Shown here piece by piece: positions 1 to 10,628 of a stretch of 64,000 bases of DNA. The notes under the pieces were generated by a model. That model saw only the letters and a program-made list of their open reading frames with translations. It searched no databases and was not told the origin of the DNA. The stretch spans positions 54,270,532-54,334,531 of the forward strand of contig NC_079204.1 of assembly GCF_026745355.1 (NCBI RefSeq), read 5' to 3'. This DNA is from Beta vulgaris subsp. vulgaris. Taxonomy: Eukaryota; Streptophyta; Magnoliopsida; Caryophyllales; Amaranthaceae. The stretch's first letter is position 1; every line of letters starts with the position of its first letter. Both the position numbers and the translations under genes were made by a program.

Positions 1-231
1 GTGATTGGGCTCAAATAGAATTTAATCATTGTTGAAATTAGTGTTTGGATTCTCCATATCCAATTAGGAGTCCTTTTTCTAATCCAAATAGTGTTTGAGT
101 TCCTCATACCCACTTAAAAATCCTTTTTCCAAATCCAAAAAGTATTTTAACGTTTTCAAATATTTTCAAAGCATTCTTAGACAAAATATTTTAACTTCTT
201 TAAATCATTAAAATAATTCCTTTGACTTTCA

Positions 232-345
232 AATAAGTAACCTTTGAAGAAATAATCATTTAAATACTAAAATATATTTAAATATAAATAACTATACATT
301 AAAATATTTTTATAAAATTCATAAATTTACAGGAAATTACATATA
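232..345. repeat. Dispersed repeat, left copy (inverted partner at the window end)
   Basis: About 105 bases of AT-rich sequence here match, in reverse complement and with small indels, the last ~110 bases of the window (63888-64000). The matching block runs from the GAAGAAATAATCATTTAAAT part to the AAAATTCATAAATTTA part. Beyond it the two copies diverge. Most likely two copies of one dispersed repeat rather than ends of a single element. Confidence 0.6.
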
Positions 346-640
346 TGCACCCGCTTCGTACCCGCATTGTACCTACTTCATCCCCGTCCGTATGGGTACC
401 TGCACCCGCGTCATACCCGCATATTTAGACTTTGCAAGATAAAATTATTAATAATATAAGTATATAGAATAGAATTTTAATAATAAATATGCGGGGATAG
501 GCGGGTATAGCATAAAATGTACACCTGCTCCACCACACATTGCGGGTACGAATTTAATCCATCCTCGTCAAATCTAGAACCATCCCCATTCCCCACCCCC
601 ACTTGGACAAGGATGGGGTAGGTCTCCTACTTGAACCGCT
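346..640. repeat. GC-rich repeat of CCCGCAT / GCGGGTA blocks
   Basis: A patch with recurring ACCCGCAT and TGCGGGTA words, partly inverted (about 350-430 against 490-560), followed by C-rich sequence to about 635. No open frame of interest. It resembles the dispersed GC-rich blocks common in plant intergenic DNA; I cannot assign it to a family. Confidence 0.4.
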
Positions 641-1400
641 CCACTGCCATCAGAGTGGTCATCTCAGCATTAATTGAATCTGTTGACTTCTTTGTCAACT
701 TGCCCACAACCCCTGTTGCTTCAGTAAAGCCCGCATCTTGATCTGCCACAGACTGAAATTGTTTCTCATCAATTTTTACATTCATCCTAGACATATTTCA
801 CACCCAGATCAAACACAAAGCTCTTGATACCAATTTATTATAATGGATGTGAGAAATAACAAATAATCGAATGCAAAACAAAGAAAAAACACACACACAT
901 TTACCATCGTTCACCAACAAATTATTGGCTACGTCCAAGGGCAGAGAGAGAGAATAATTTTATTAATATGAGGAAAATCCAGATTACGGAGTAATTAAGA
1001 TTTAATTTGTAGTATAAAGAAACTAGTTTTAAAACCTATTTATACAATTATACCCCGCTTAGGAAAACGCATTTCCGTGTTAAAACATAGTACCGCTCGA
1101 TCGGGCAGCCTATTTTCTAAACCCAGAATTGCACGCAGGCCCGATCGGACGGACTTTGCCTTGATTGTAGTTCAATAACTACGCCCGATCGGGTGAACAC
1201 GCCCGACTCCATGGGGTGCCATGCAAAATAGCCTTGTTGGGCGTCTTCGACCCCGCCCGATCAGATGGCACTGCCCGACCCGAACAGACGGGCCTGCAAA
1301 CACGCATTTCGTCGAACAGATTCAAAGCATAGTTCCTACACAACTTATTGGTTGGGGAGACAATCATATCAACAATGGGAATGAAAATCATGAGAAGGAG
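640..1400 (-). mobile_element. LTR retrotransposon remnant (copia-like LTR plus start of internal region)
   Basis: Read on the minus strand, TTGGTATCAAGAGC at about 822-835 resembles the initiator-tRNA-Met primer-binding site of plant LTR elements. Downstream of it on that strand is a short frame opening MSRMNVKIDEKQF and ending at about 637. On the other side (843 onward) lies LTR-like sequence with the ACACACACATTTACC, GGCTACGTCCAAGGGC and GAGAGAGAGA words seen in many plant copia LTRs. The CCCGATCGGGC-rich block at 1085-1300 probably belongs to the same LTR. No pol domains are present, so this is a solo or truncated copy. The outer LTR boundary is not visible. Confidence 0.5.
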
Positions 1401-1409
1401 CATAGTAAG

Positions 1410-1890
1410 TTTTGGAACAAAATTTGGAACTTGAATGGCCCACCCTAGATGAAACATTTTATTTAGAGAGCAAGTAACTCAGTAAGTGGTGTTTTGGCTG
1501 TAAATAAATGCTTAGGTTTTCGTCACTTCAGTCCTGACAAAGTGTGCACAATTTGTAATTCGAGTGAGGAAACAGTGGTACATGCTTTATTTCATTGTCC
1601 GTGGATAAAGGTGTTTTGTGATTCAACTCCATTTATGCATTTTGTGGAGTAGTTAGATACTGATTCTTTTCATAAGGCGGTGGAGTACATGTTTGAGAAG
1701 GAGTTTGATGAAAGCAAAAAGCCTGTAACTTTATCGCTTTGGCCTGATGAGTGAGTTGGCACAAACTCGTCGGTACCCGTGGGTGAACTCGATGCGATGC
1801 GCCTTGCTATTTTCGTTGCTAGCAGGTTGCGTTACAAAGATATTATTGTTGAAAGAGATGTTCTGGGGGTCATCGTTAGCTGAGGACATT
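1410..1890 (+). pseudogene. LINE (L1-type) ORF2 C-terminal relic: zf-RVT plus RNase H-like piece
   Basis: Translating the plus strand with frame changes gives FWNKIWNLN at about 1412, then a zinc-knuckle-like segment CTICNSSEE-VVHALFHCPW at about 1547-1606 (the Cx2C...HxxxxC pattern of zf-RVT domains at the end of plant LINE reverse transcriptases). Further on are an RNase H-like strip DAMRLAIF at about 1790 and YKDIIVERDVLGVIV at about 1836-1880. Stops interrupt it several times, so it is a dead fragment. No reverse-transcriptase core is present upstream. A T-rich run follows at 1961-1979. Confidence 0.65.
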
Positions 1891-2462
1891 CATTTGATTT
1901 GTAGTTTGTGTGTATGATCTCATAGCATTCTTATCAATGAACCCAAATAAATGGTTCATCCTTTTTTTTTTTTTTTTTCCTCTCCTCTACATCATTCTCA
2001 CAAATTATTTTCAATTTCACTCTTAACCATGAACCCCAAAAATAACGGTTCATCACTATTTCTCATTCTTTTTTCCTACCCCATCACATTTTCTCTCTTT
2101 AAATAATTCTATGAAGTTGTATTAATTAATGTAAGACGATTTTACGCTACTTAATTATAATTAACTCTTATAACTATTAATTTATAACTACTACTAATTT
2201 TTATTATATAATAATCATCAAGGAGTAATTAATTATCGTAATCTAATTAATAATTAGGATAATTAGAATCCATAATTATGATGTTTTTTTTCCTGAAAGA
2301 TTGTAAGTTAAAGCAAAATAATGTGATGAAAGAAAGATTATAGGAAAAGAAGAGAAAACTAAAATTGTGAATAGAGTATAGCAAAATTGATGTCTATTTA
2401 TAGAGAATAAAAAAATATGACTTTTGATTTATTTTTTTTCCAAATTGTATTTTTTGAATTAT

Positions 2463-2485
2463 TAACGTTACAAAAATTGTAACGT
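2463..2485. repeat. Short perfect palindrome
   Basis: AACGTTACAA and TTGTAACGTT flank a few central bases, giving a near-perfect 23-base inverted repeat. It lies upstream of the large hairpin at 2897-2996 and may belong to the same foldback repeat. Confidence 0.4.
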
Positions 2486-2896
2486 TAATATTAATAACTC
2501 GTAAGAAATTGGCATGTGGCGTGAGTTGAATGGGGAGGGCAATTTTTTCCCCATTCCTCCACTAGTTGCGCGACATGTGGCGTTTTGCTTTTTTTTTTTT
2601 AGGATTGTTAAACATCACCATGAAATTCCTTAAAATCACCCCAAATATATTTTTATGGAGCATTTCACCCTTTCCTCTTTTCCACACCACCAACCACCAC
2701 CCACCACTAACCACCCCCCACCACCAACCTACTACCATTTCACCCTCTCCTCTTTTCCCCACCACCTACCTTCCCTCTCCTCTTTTCCACACCACCCACC
2801 ACCCGCACCACCTACCATCCCACCACCACCTAACTTCCCACTATCACCGTCGACCTCCACGCCATCGCCTAACGTCCTCCACCGCAACCACCTTTG

Positions 2897-2996
2897 CGTC
2901 GAAATTTTTTTATATTAGCGAACGTCCGGTCAGGACGTTCTGCCCATGGGATGAACGTCCTGGCCGGACGTTCGCCAATATAAAAAAAATTCGACG
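2897..2996. repeat. Long hairpin: two 44-base arms around a 12-base loop
   Basis: The left arm (2897-2940) and right arm (2953-2996) are reverse complements at about 41 of 44 positions. The core GAACGTCCGG...CCGGACGTTC surrounds the loop TGCCCATGGGAT. Flanking CCACC / GGTGG tracts extend weaker pairing outwards (about 2680-2896 against 2997-3060). Open frames across this area are low-complexity Pro/His or Gly/Val readings and are not credible genes. A foldback transposon or tandem-inverted MITE is the likely origin. Confidence 0.7.
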
Positions 2997-3309
2997 TGAA
3001 GGTGGTGGTGGTTGTGTGCGACGTAATGCGAAGGTGGTGGTGGCGGTTACGAAAAGGGTATTTGGTGAACGTTTTCGAAAACTCAGGCGGTTACCAATAT
3101 ATTGTGAATTTGTTGATTTGTCTGGGATATTTGGTGAAATAACCGTTAGCATTATCATGGGAATGAACAGTGTTGTTTTTCACAAATTTACACACAAATT
3201 TATTCGCATTACCACCATTTATAACTAATTATCAAACGGACCGTAAAGGTAAGAATATATAACGTGATAATGGTTGCAATAGAAAAGATCGAAAAAAGTA
3301 TAAAAACTA

Positions 3310-3675
3310 ATTAAGGCCTTGTTTGACAAAGGGAGGTTCAGGGCAAAAATAGTGGTTTCACCTCATATTAGAGAATTTGACTAGTCAATCCTCTAATTTG
3401 AGTGTTTGATTAAAGAGGTTTCAATTAGCTTCTAGAGTCCAATATTTTTTTTGGAAAAAGTAGGGGTGAGGAACTTTTTGACAACTACTCCCTCTTTTTT
3501 TTTTTTTTTTTTTTATCTTTCTCACTTAGAATCTCGACACTATTCACAATTAGAGATAATCTTTTAGATTTTTCTCAATATATAAGAAAAAAATAGTCAT
3601 GTGAGGTCTTGTTTGATTCGTCTCAATAAGTAATTTATTAATATTCAATTATTATAACTTTTACTAATATGTAAT
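3310..3675. mobile_element. Truncated MITE pieces
   Basis: TTAAGGCCTTGTTTGAC at about 3312 looks like the TAA-flanked end of a Tourist-type MITE, but I see no matching right end. From about 3484, ACTCCCTC followed by a T-run and ATCTTTCTCACTTAGAATC matches, in reverse orientation, the MITE at 58043-58288. It stops where the next MITE begins at 3676. Confidence 0.45.
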
Positions 3676-3892
3676 ACTTCCTCCAGTTCAATTTAGTTGT
3701 GACACTTTCTATTTTAGGATGTTTCAATTTAGTTGTGATACATTCGTTTTGGGTAATAACTTCTCTCTATCTCTCTCGGCCTCTCATATCACATGAAACC
3801 CTTTTATTTTCTTTCTCTATCCTCTCCTCTCCAAAAATTGCATAGGAGTACGTGATTTTAAAATGTCACAACTAAATTGAAACGGAGAAAGT
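3676..3892. mobile_element. Stowaway-like MITE (217 bp)
   Basis: The left end ACTTCCTCCAGTTCAATTTA and the right end TAAATTGAAACGGAGAAAGT are inverted repeats over about 29 bases with two to three mismatches. This is the CTCCCTCCG-type terminus of plant Tc1/mariner MITEs. No coding sequence inside. Confidence 0.75.
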
Positions 3893-4439
3893 CAAAAAAT
3901 ATTTGATCTTGATGTGGATCTTGATGGAAGATTCACGTGAGTTGGGCTCTTTGATGTAGTTTAGTGGCTTTTGTATTTTTAATATTAGATTTAGTCGAGT
4001 ATGCTGGCGTATTTCGTCTCAACAACTCTATTGGTAGCCGAGATATGAAGAACTTAAGTGTATTTCGACTCAAAGTTCAACTGAGGTTTTTGTGGATTCT
4101 CTCCTAAAACTTTAACTCACAAGAATTAACTCAAATAATCTCTCTCCTTTTATTGATGGTCGAAAACTTATATTTATAGTACAAGTTTCCTAAACCGACT
4201 AAAACTAGTAAAGCTTAAAGATAACAACTTACAAACTTATCTATTTTTATCTTAAGGATAACGACAAATAACAAACTAAAACTATCCATATCACACGCCT
4301 AATATAAGAAATAAAATTTAATGATAAGGAATTAGACTCCTAAATATAATAGGAATCCTTTATCACTTACATAAAATTCTAATAGAACTAGAACTCTACA
4401 TAAATAACATGCAAAGTTAGAGTTATAACTATCCGCTAA

Positions 4440-4970
4440 TCTCTATTATATAAGTCAAGGGAGGAGGTGTGATGTCCTCTTTTGAAGTGACTAAAATACC
4501 CCTAATGATCTAATTAATGGAATGAAAAAAATTACAAAAGCAAATCATTTAAAAATTCTCATTCCAACTTGCCATTTAGAACAAGTTTAAAATGGTATAT
4601 GCATCAAATACTTCAATTAAAAATTAAATGGACAAAATATTTATACCTTATTAAAAAATGATGACATACATAACGTGCACATGAAAAGTCTGAACATTCA
4701 CTACCTTTGATACTCTTTAATTCAGTTAAACCAACTCATTATTTTTGTTCTTTCTGTTCAATATTCATTCATAAAAAATTAATGTTAACAATCACTCACA
4801 ACCTTTTTTTTTTTTTTTTTTTTTTACATTAGCGAATTAATATATCTAAATTTATCTAACTGTTGAATTTTTCACATTTAAGTTTAATCATAAATAAAGT
4901 ACGAATGAAGTATCTAATAGAATAACAAATTTTGAAATTAACGCACGCATCGCGTGCATATGAAGGCTAG
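4440..4970 (+). mobile_element. Short non-autonomous Helitron (531 bp)
   Basis: It starts TCTCTATTATATAAG after a host A and ends GGCTAG before a host T, as expected for A/T-inserting Helitrons with TC and CTRR ends. Nine bases before the terminal CTAG is a perfect 6-bp stem (GCACGC, loop ATC, GCGTGC; 4943-4957), the hallmark 3' hairpin. There are no Rep/helicase genes, and a 22-base T-run lies inside. It sits only about 230 bp upstream of the chimera start codon at 5198, so it may contribute to that promoter. Confidence 0.8.
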
Positions 4971-5197
4971 TTGTTAAAGAAGCTAACTATTTGCCGTGAT
5001 CTGAATAGGTTTATGTTTTCTCCGAGTTGGAATTAGGCATCTGAGCATCTCAGTCAACTCACATCTCTTCTTTTGGAAAAAGACCCTAATAAATTCTTGC
5101 TTCTGGTGGTGAATTCCATCTTCAATTTACACACATCTGGGTACTAAGGTGTTTCTCTCAATTCTCAAACCCTAGAATTCTTTAATTTCTAGTAACT

Positions 5198-8100
5198 ATG
5201 AATAGCTGGATTCCCAAAAATGTTATCGAACCCAAAACCGAAAATGCGGAATCTTCTGAGACGCAGCCGTTGATGTCTGACGCTTTCACTTCCCAACTTA
5301 GGAAGATGATACGGTCGGAGGTAGATGCCGTTATGTCTAGGTATTACTTATCCTGATTTTTTTTCTTTAATTATGGTGTTGATTATAATTTCGGATCAAT
5401 GAAATGTTGATTGATTATTTGTAAAAAATATTAGTCGGAACTTTGATTTCACAGGGGTTTGTGTAAACTGTAAGGTGAGTTTATGGAATTATTGATTATG
5501 AATTATGATGATCTATCATCTGTTATTTCTGGGATATTTTTTTGTCCATAACTACCATATTTACAATTTTTTTTGCGAGAAACTAACTTATTTACAAACA
5601 AAACTACCTTTGTTACGTTATTGTTTGTTGACCACTACCTAAAAACTTTTTCCGATGTTTGACAGTTTGAGGGTAGTTTTCCGGTGGGTAAAACTTGTTA
5701 TTTTCTTATTTTATTCCCCGTTATTTCTTTTAGTTATGATTCCTTATTTATGGTCTTTATGCTGTTCACAACAGATCATTGCTTCTTAAGGAGGCTTCAC
5801 ATGAATCAAGGAGTTTGCAATTGCATTTTGAGCACCAAAGTCAATTATCTAAAACCATTTTCACTGGGAGAAAGTTGCAAGACCAAGGGATTTCATTGCA
5901 AGTAGTACTGAGAGATGATTCTGGGAATGTTGTACAAGTTGGTGCTGAATCTTCCATAAAAATCAAGATTGTTGCTCTAAATAAAGATATATTAACAGGA
6001 GATGACTCGATTGAAAGTTATATTCTCCTGGGGAGGGAAGGCAAAAGACCCCTCTTAGTGGGAAATTGTGTAATCACTTTAAGCAAAGGAGTTGCAAATA
6101 TTGATAATATTTTGTTCACAGATAATTCAAGTTGGGTTAGAAGTAAGCAATTCAGATTAGGGGCTAAAGTTGTGGGAAGTGTTCATGGAGTGACTATAAA
6201 GGAAGCAGTAAGTGAACCTTTTATGGTTAAAGATCATCGTGGAGAGAGTAAGTCTTTCTTACCTCACATATTGAAATAGCCTTCATTCTTGTTTCCATTT
6301 CCTCAAACTTTGTTAGTTTGTTCTAACAGGTTACCGGAAAATGGAGACTCCAGGCCCAGCTGATGAGGTGTGGCGCTTGCGTCGCATTGCAAAAGGTGGA
6401 AAAGTTAACAAAAGATTGGCAGATACAAACATCAACACAGTGGACGATCTACGAAAAGCGTATCTTGCAGATGCGGTTAAACTTAAGAAAGTGAGGATTG
6501 TCTTCCTTTTCTGCAATTGACATGGTTCTTTCGTCTAACAGTGATGATCCTCTATCTTGGTTTCTGAGCTTAACAATGTCTTTTTTAATATGTAATACAG
6601 ATTCTTCGAGTTTCAGACAAGAAATTTGAAGACATTGTTGAACATGCTATGTTAGGGTATTCAAATATTAACCAATCTGAATACCTTACTGGTGCACATG
6701 AGGTATGTTAGTTACTATGCCTAGTAATTCTGAAGTGTGTACTATATATTGATATCTCTCATAAGCCATTGGTGCGAGTACTTTGTGGTGATCTTACATG
6801 TACAAGGACAAGAAATGTGATTGAACTTGACTATGATGCAATACACCATGAGATTATTGAGATGTGAAGCTAATGTCCTTGCATACTTTTGGCAGGTACA
6901 AGATACAAATATAACGATGCTTTGGTTAAGTGATATTGTCTTGGTTTTTGTTTTGCAGGGAAATTACCAAACACCTCCTGAGTATGAAAACTTGAATGAT
7001 TTTGTCAATGAGAACATGTCCTGGGGAGGGAAGCCAAGCCGATGGAAGATTTTGTCAGTGGTCCTATGGGCCATAGTAAAGATGAGAGTTTTAGTCAGAG
7101 AAAAACACAATATGATGATGCTTTACTGCCTTCTTTTTGGCGACAACTATGAGTTTGAAAGAGAGAAAGTGGTTCAATTGTGGATGGCAGCGGGGTTTAT
7201 AAAGGAGGAGCCTTTGGAGGAAAATGGTAATCGTATCTTCAATATTTTCTTGGACAGAGATTATATTATACCTTCTAAGGTTAACATTTCGAGGCAAACT
7301 AGGTTGTTTAAAGTGAATTTGGAACTGGTATCTGATGTTTTTGCTAGGGTGGAATCAATCAAAGGCTTTAAAATGAGCATAGAGGATGGCGATGTTATGG
7401 CCAATCAATTTGCTGATTCCTGGCATATATCCGTGCAGTCTAGCAACATTAACTTAGCAACTTTTGAGTCATTGAAGAAATTTGGCAGGCTAAAAACGCT
7501 GCTATTTCTCAATAGCTCTCTTTTAACACGAGTAGCATCAGATTTCTTTTCTACTTTTAAGTTGCTTACAGCACTGGATTTGAGTGGGAGTTGTATAACA
7601 GAGCTACCTAGTACTATCCAGGATGCGACAGAATTGCGTTATGTCGATCTTTCATGGACAGAGATCAATAGATTGCCGCAGTCTATAGTTTACTTGCAAA
7701 AATTGCAGACCTTGAGGCTTAAAGGGTGTATGAATCTTTTTGAGCTACCTGAGAGAATGAAAGAGCTCATTAGTCTTCGCCATCTAGATTTTGATGTTCT
7801 TGGCCAATTGAATTTGATGCCGAGAGGAATAGGACATCTGACCGAGCTTCGAACATTACCTGCATTTATTGTTGATGAGGAGATAATTAATGGAGAAAAA
7901 TGTTGCAATATTAAAGAGTTGAAGCATATGAATAATCTATCTGGAGAACTTTGCATCTCAGGGTTGGAGCAACTTAGTTCAGAGGATGCACAAGAAGCAG
8001 CTTTGATTGATAAAAATCGCCTGAAGTATCTAGAACTAAGGTGGAGTGATGTCGTTAACTATGTTCAAGAGAAGGAACTAGTCCGAGTTCTTGAAGATTT

Positions 8101-8890
8101 GAAACCAAATTCATGTTTGGAAGAGTTGAAGATTATATGTTTTCCCGGAGAATCTCTCCCAAATTGGATTGGGGATGAACAATATCAAAAGTTAGTTAGT
8201 ATTACTTTATACAAGTGTGAGAACTGCTCCAACTTCCCCTATTTGGGCCGCCTGCCTAAACTCAAAAATTTGGAAATAGTGGAAATGAATGGTGTCAATC
8301 AAATTGATCACTTTTGCGGCGATGACAAAAACTGTGCAGCATTCCCTTTGTTGGAGAAGCTATCAATTGATGGCATGTACAGTGTGGAGGCAATAACAAA
8401 TGGGAACTTTGCTTGCCTTGTCAAACTGAGCTTGAGTCGGTGTCCCAGCCTAACAACACTCTCCTCATTTCCTAGGTGTCAATCTCTCAAGTGTGTGGAA
8501 ATAACAGACTGTCCGCTGCTCAAATATTTGCCTGAAGAAATATTGTCTTCCCTGCTAGAGAGTCTAGTTATAGATGCTTGTCCTTTACTCAGTGAAACGT
8601 ACTCGAAGGGAGGGGAACATTCACATGAGATAGAGCATGTGACAAATGTATGGATTGAATTGGAGCAGACTCAATCTAGCGATGAATGCTCTACTGAAGA
8701 TGATAGTTCCACGAAAGGTACTGTAAGATTTGAAGTTAACTTTTAGTCTACTTTGAAGTTTTAACTTTTATTCTACTTTGAAGTTGGACACTGACCAATG
8801 AGAGCCACTGATATGGAAATAACTCATAAGCGATGTCTGATGACCTTTGCAGATGCACATTCAGATGACATGCTTGATGAAGATGATTGA
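5198..8890 (+). CDS. CBP60-LRR chimeric gene: calmodulin-binding protein 60 N-half fused in frame to NLR ARC2/LRR
   Basis: Proposed exons 5198-5340, 5775-6247, 6330-6490, 6601-6702, 6959-8717 and 8853-8890, all GT-AG, give 2676 bases (891 aa). Residues ~1-293 match CBP60: FTSQLRKMIRSEV, LQLHFEHQSQLSKTIFTG, GREGKRPLL, LFTDNSSWVRS, FMVKDHRGES and ADEVWRLRRIAKGG. CBP60 proteins such as CBP60g and SARD1 are nuclear immune transcription factors. From residue ~347 the frame becomes NLR: YCLLFGDNYEFERE-VVQLWMAAGFI is the end of NB-ARC, followed by about 400 residues of CNL-type LRR. P-loop, kinase-2 and MHD are absent, as is the usual CBP60 C-terminal half. The last exon adds an acidic tail ending LDEDD; without that splice the frame stops at 8746. 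A second frame (7042-7152) reads 36 codons to a stop across the junction, so a small frameshift may have created the fusion. Family identities are solid; transcription as one mRNA is inferred. Confidence 0.7.
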
Positions 8891-8960
8891 GTTATTAGCC
8901 TTATAGCAAATGTAGAGCATTTTTGCCGCCTGCCTTTTCATGTAAGTAAACTAGTTTATA
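8880..8960 (-). mobile_element. Possible Helitron 3' terminus on the minus strand
   Basis: On the minus strand, AGCCCGGGCC followed by TATAAA and CTAG then T (about 8970 down to 8949) looks like a palindromic Helitron end. I did not find a matching TC start, so only the terminus is called. Confidence 0.3.
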
Positions 8961-9829
8961 GGCCCGGGCTATGTCCCAGGAAATTGTATCATTCATTTAT
9001 TAATATTTTACTTTAAAGTAATGACATCAAATATTTTATTATATATGTTTGTGATCATGGGATCGAATCTTACATAATGCATGTTCTATTTTTTTATAGT
9101 GTATGTGGATCACATGGCATAAAACACTCAAAGCAAAGGCGCCGCTTGACATCGTCCTTTGTTTAAGAACGTCTTTCAATATATTTGTATAAATTTTCGT
9201 CATTTTTTCATTTGGGTCTTGAGATTTTCTTATCAAAAGTTCAGTTTGACCTCAAACTTATCACGATTCGTTTTGACCCCTTTTACAAGATTTTTCTTTT
9301 GGCACGGTGATGAAGCTGAAGATTAGTTTCAAGGAGAGGCGATGTACATAACTGTTAGATTTATTACCTTTTTCCTTTTACCAACATTGTATATTTACGA
9401 TTTACCAACATAATTTTGTGGGATATAAATTAGTTAAGGTTTGTTTTATCCTTACCTTCTCTTTACTTATTTGAGGAAAATATGTTCAAATAGATTTAGA
9501 CGTGTTAAATTCAGGTATGAAAAACTAATTTTTTTTAAAGGTATTTTGAAAGTCACGTGCAGGTCAAGCCAATGTCCACTTTTCTACATAAGGTAGCTTT
9601 TTGCCATCAATCTCTATTATATAATAAATCAAGGGGAGCAAATGAGCAATGGTATCCCCTTCAGAATTTACATATTCAGCCCTTCATAACATAAAATTAT
9701 TACACACATAAACTTACCAAAAAAAATTTAACCGAATCTCTATTAAATTCAATCATTTCATATAAGAGAACGTATTGTGTCGGACTCGTCCGACCATAAT
9801 CTTGGTCGGACGACTTTTAGGTGGTTTCA

Positions 9830-10150
9830 ATTTTTTTTCAGGTAGTCTTCATTTTTTTCAGGTGGTTCCAATTTTTTTTCAGGTAGTCTTCATTTTGTTT
9901 TCAGTTAGTCTTCTTTGTTTTTCAGTGGGTTTTTGTGCTTCAGTTAGACTTACTTGAGTTTCAATTGGTCTTTATTCTTTTTCAGGTAGTCTACATTTTT
10001 CTTCAGGTAGTCTTCATTTTGTTTCAGTTAGTCCATTATTTCTTTCAGTTGGCCCATTATTTCTTTCAGTTGGTCCAATTGAAAGAAAAGAAAGTCCAAC
10101 TGAAAGAAAAGAAAGTCCAACTGAAACAAAACAAAGTCTAACTGAAAATG
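9830..10150. repeat. Tandem then inverted TTTCAG-TGGTC repeats
   Basis: Roughly ten degenerate copies of a 22-25-base unit containing TTCAG(G/T)TAGTCTTC run left to right up to about 10078. The same words then run in reverse complement (GTCCAACTGAAAGAAAAG, twice, then GTCTAACTGAAA), making a large imperfect hairpin centred near GGTCCAATTG. Short open frames on both strands here are repeat translations rich in Phe/Gln and are not genes. Confidence 0.65.
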
Positions 10151-10232
10151 GAAAATAGGAAAAGAATGAAGAAAATTAGTGGGCTTCATCTTCAACATCA
10201 CGACCAGCTTCATCACATACACTTCTTCAACA

Positions 10233-10628
10233 TCACGACATTTCTGCTAGTCTGAAGTTTGCTGAGAAATTCTTCAATCCATCTGTCACATCCTCTTGCT
10301 TCTTGCTCATGGATCTTACATGAATGTTTTCAGCAGGATAATTATGGACCGAAGATGGGGATCTTAATCCATTATTGGCTGGTCGTGGATCAGGTTTTTG
10401 TTGTGATAATATCTTTAAAAGATCTATCTCTAACTCATCATCCTGCCTATGTCTACCCAGCTTATCAAGAGATTCCGATCTTTTCCCGTGAGATGTATTG
10501 CCGACTTGAATAACAGGTTGAGAACACGGAGTTTGTAAAGAGAGAAAAGAGAAGGAGGGAGAGAGTAAGAGAAGAGATTGATGGCAAAAATGCCGCTGCA
10601 GGCATGAAGAAAGCCACGTTTTTTTCAT
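10233..10628 (-). pseudogene. Open coding-like fragment inside the MULE (captured exon?)
   Basis: An uninterrupted minus-strand frame of 131 codons lies wholly inside the Pack-MULE-like element. The last ~85 residues have normal plant-protein composition (stretches such as RSESLDKLGRHRQDDELEID and RSPSSVHNYPAENIHVRS), while the first ~45 are Ser/Leu-rich. I do not recognise the family. Position within the element and lack of a transposase suggest a host exon picked up by a MULE. Whether it is expressed is unknown. Confidence 0.45.

Noticed and set aside
1179..1457. Overlapping open frames of 92 and 75 codons on opposite strands
   Set aside because: They lie in LTR-like DNA, overlap one another completely and show no protein family.
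2566..3228. 220-codon open frame on the plus strand, with shorter frames overlapping on both strands
   Set aside because: Its sequence is Pro/His/Thr-rich translation of CCACCA tracts and of the large hairpin; no domain and no codon pattern of a gene.
9775..10222. Phe/Gln/Leu-rich short frames
   Set aside because: Direct translations of the tandem TTTCAGTTGGTC repeat.
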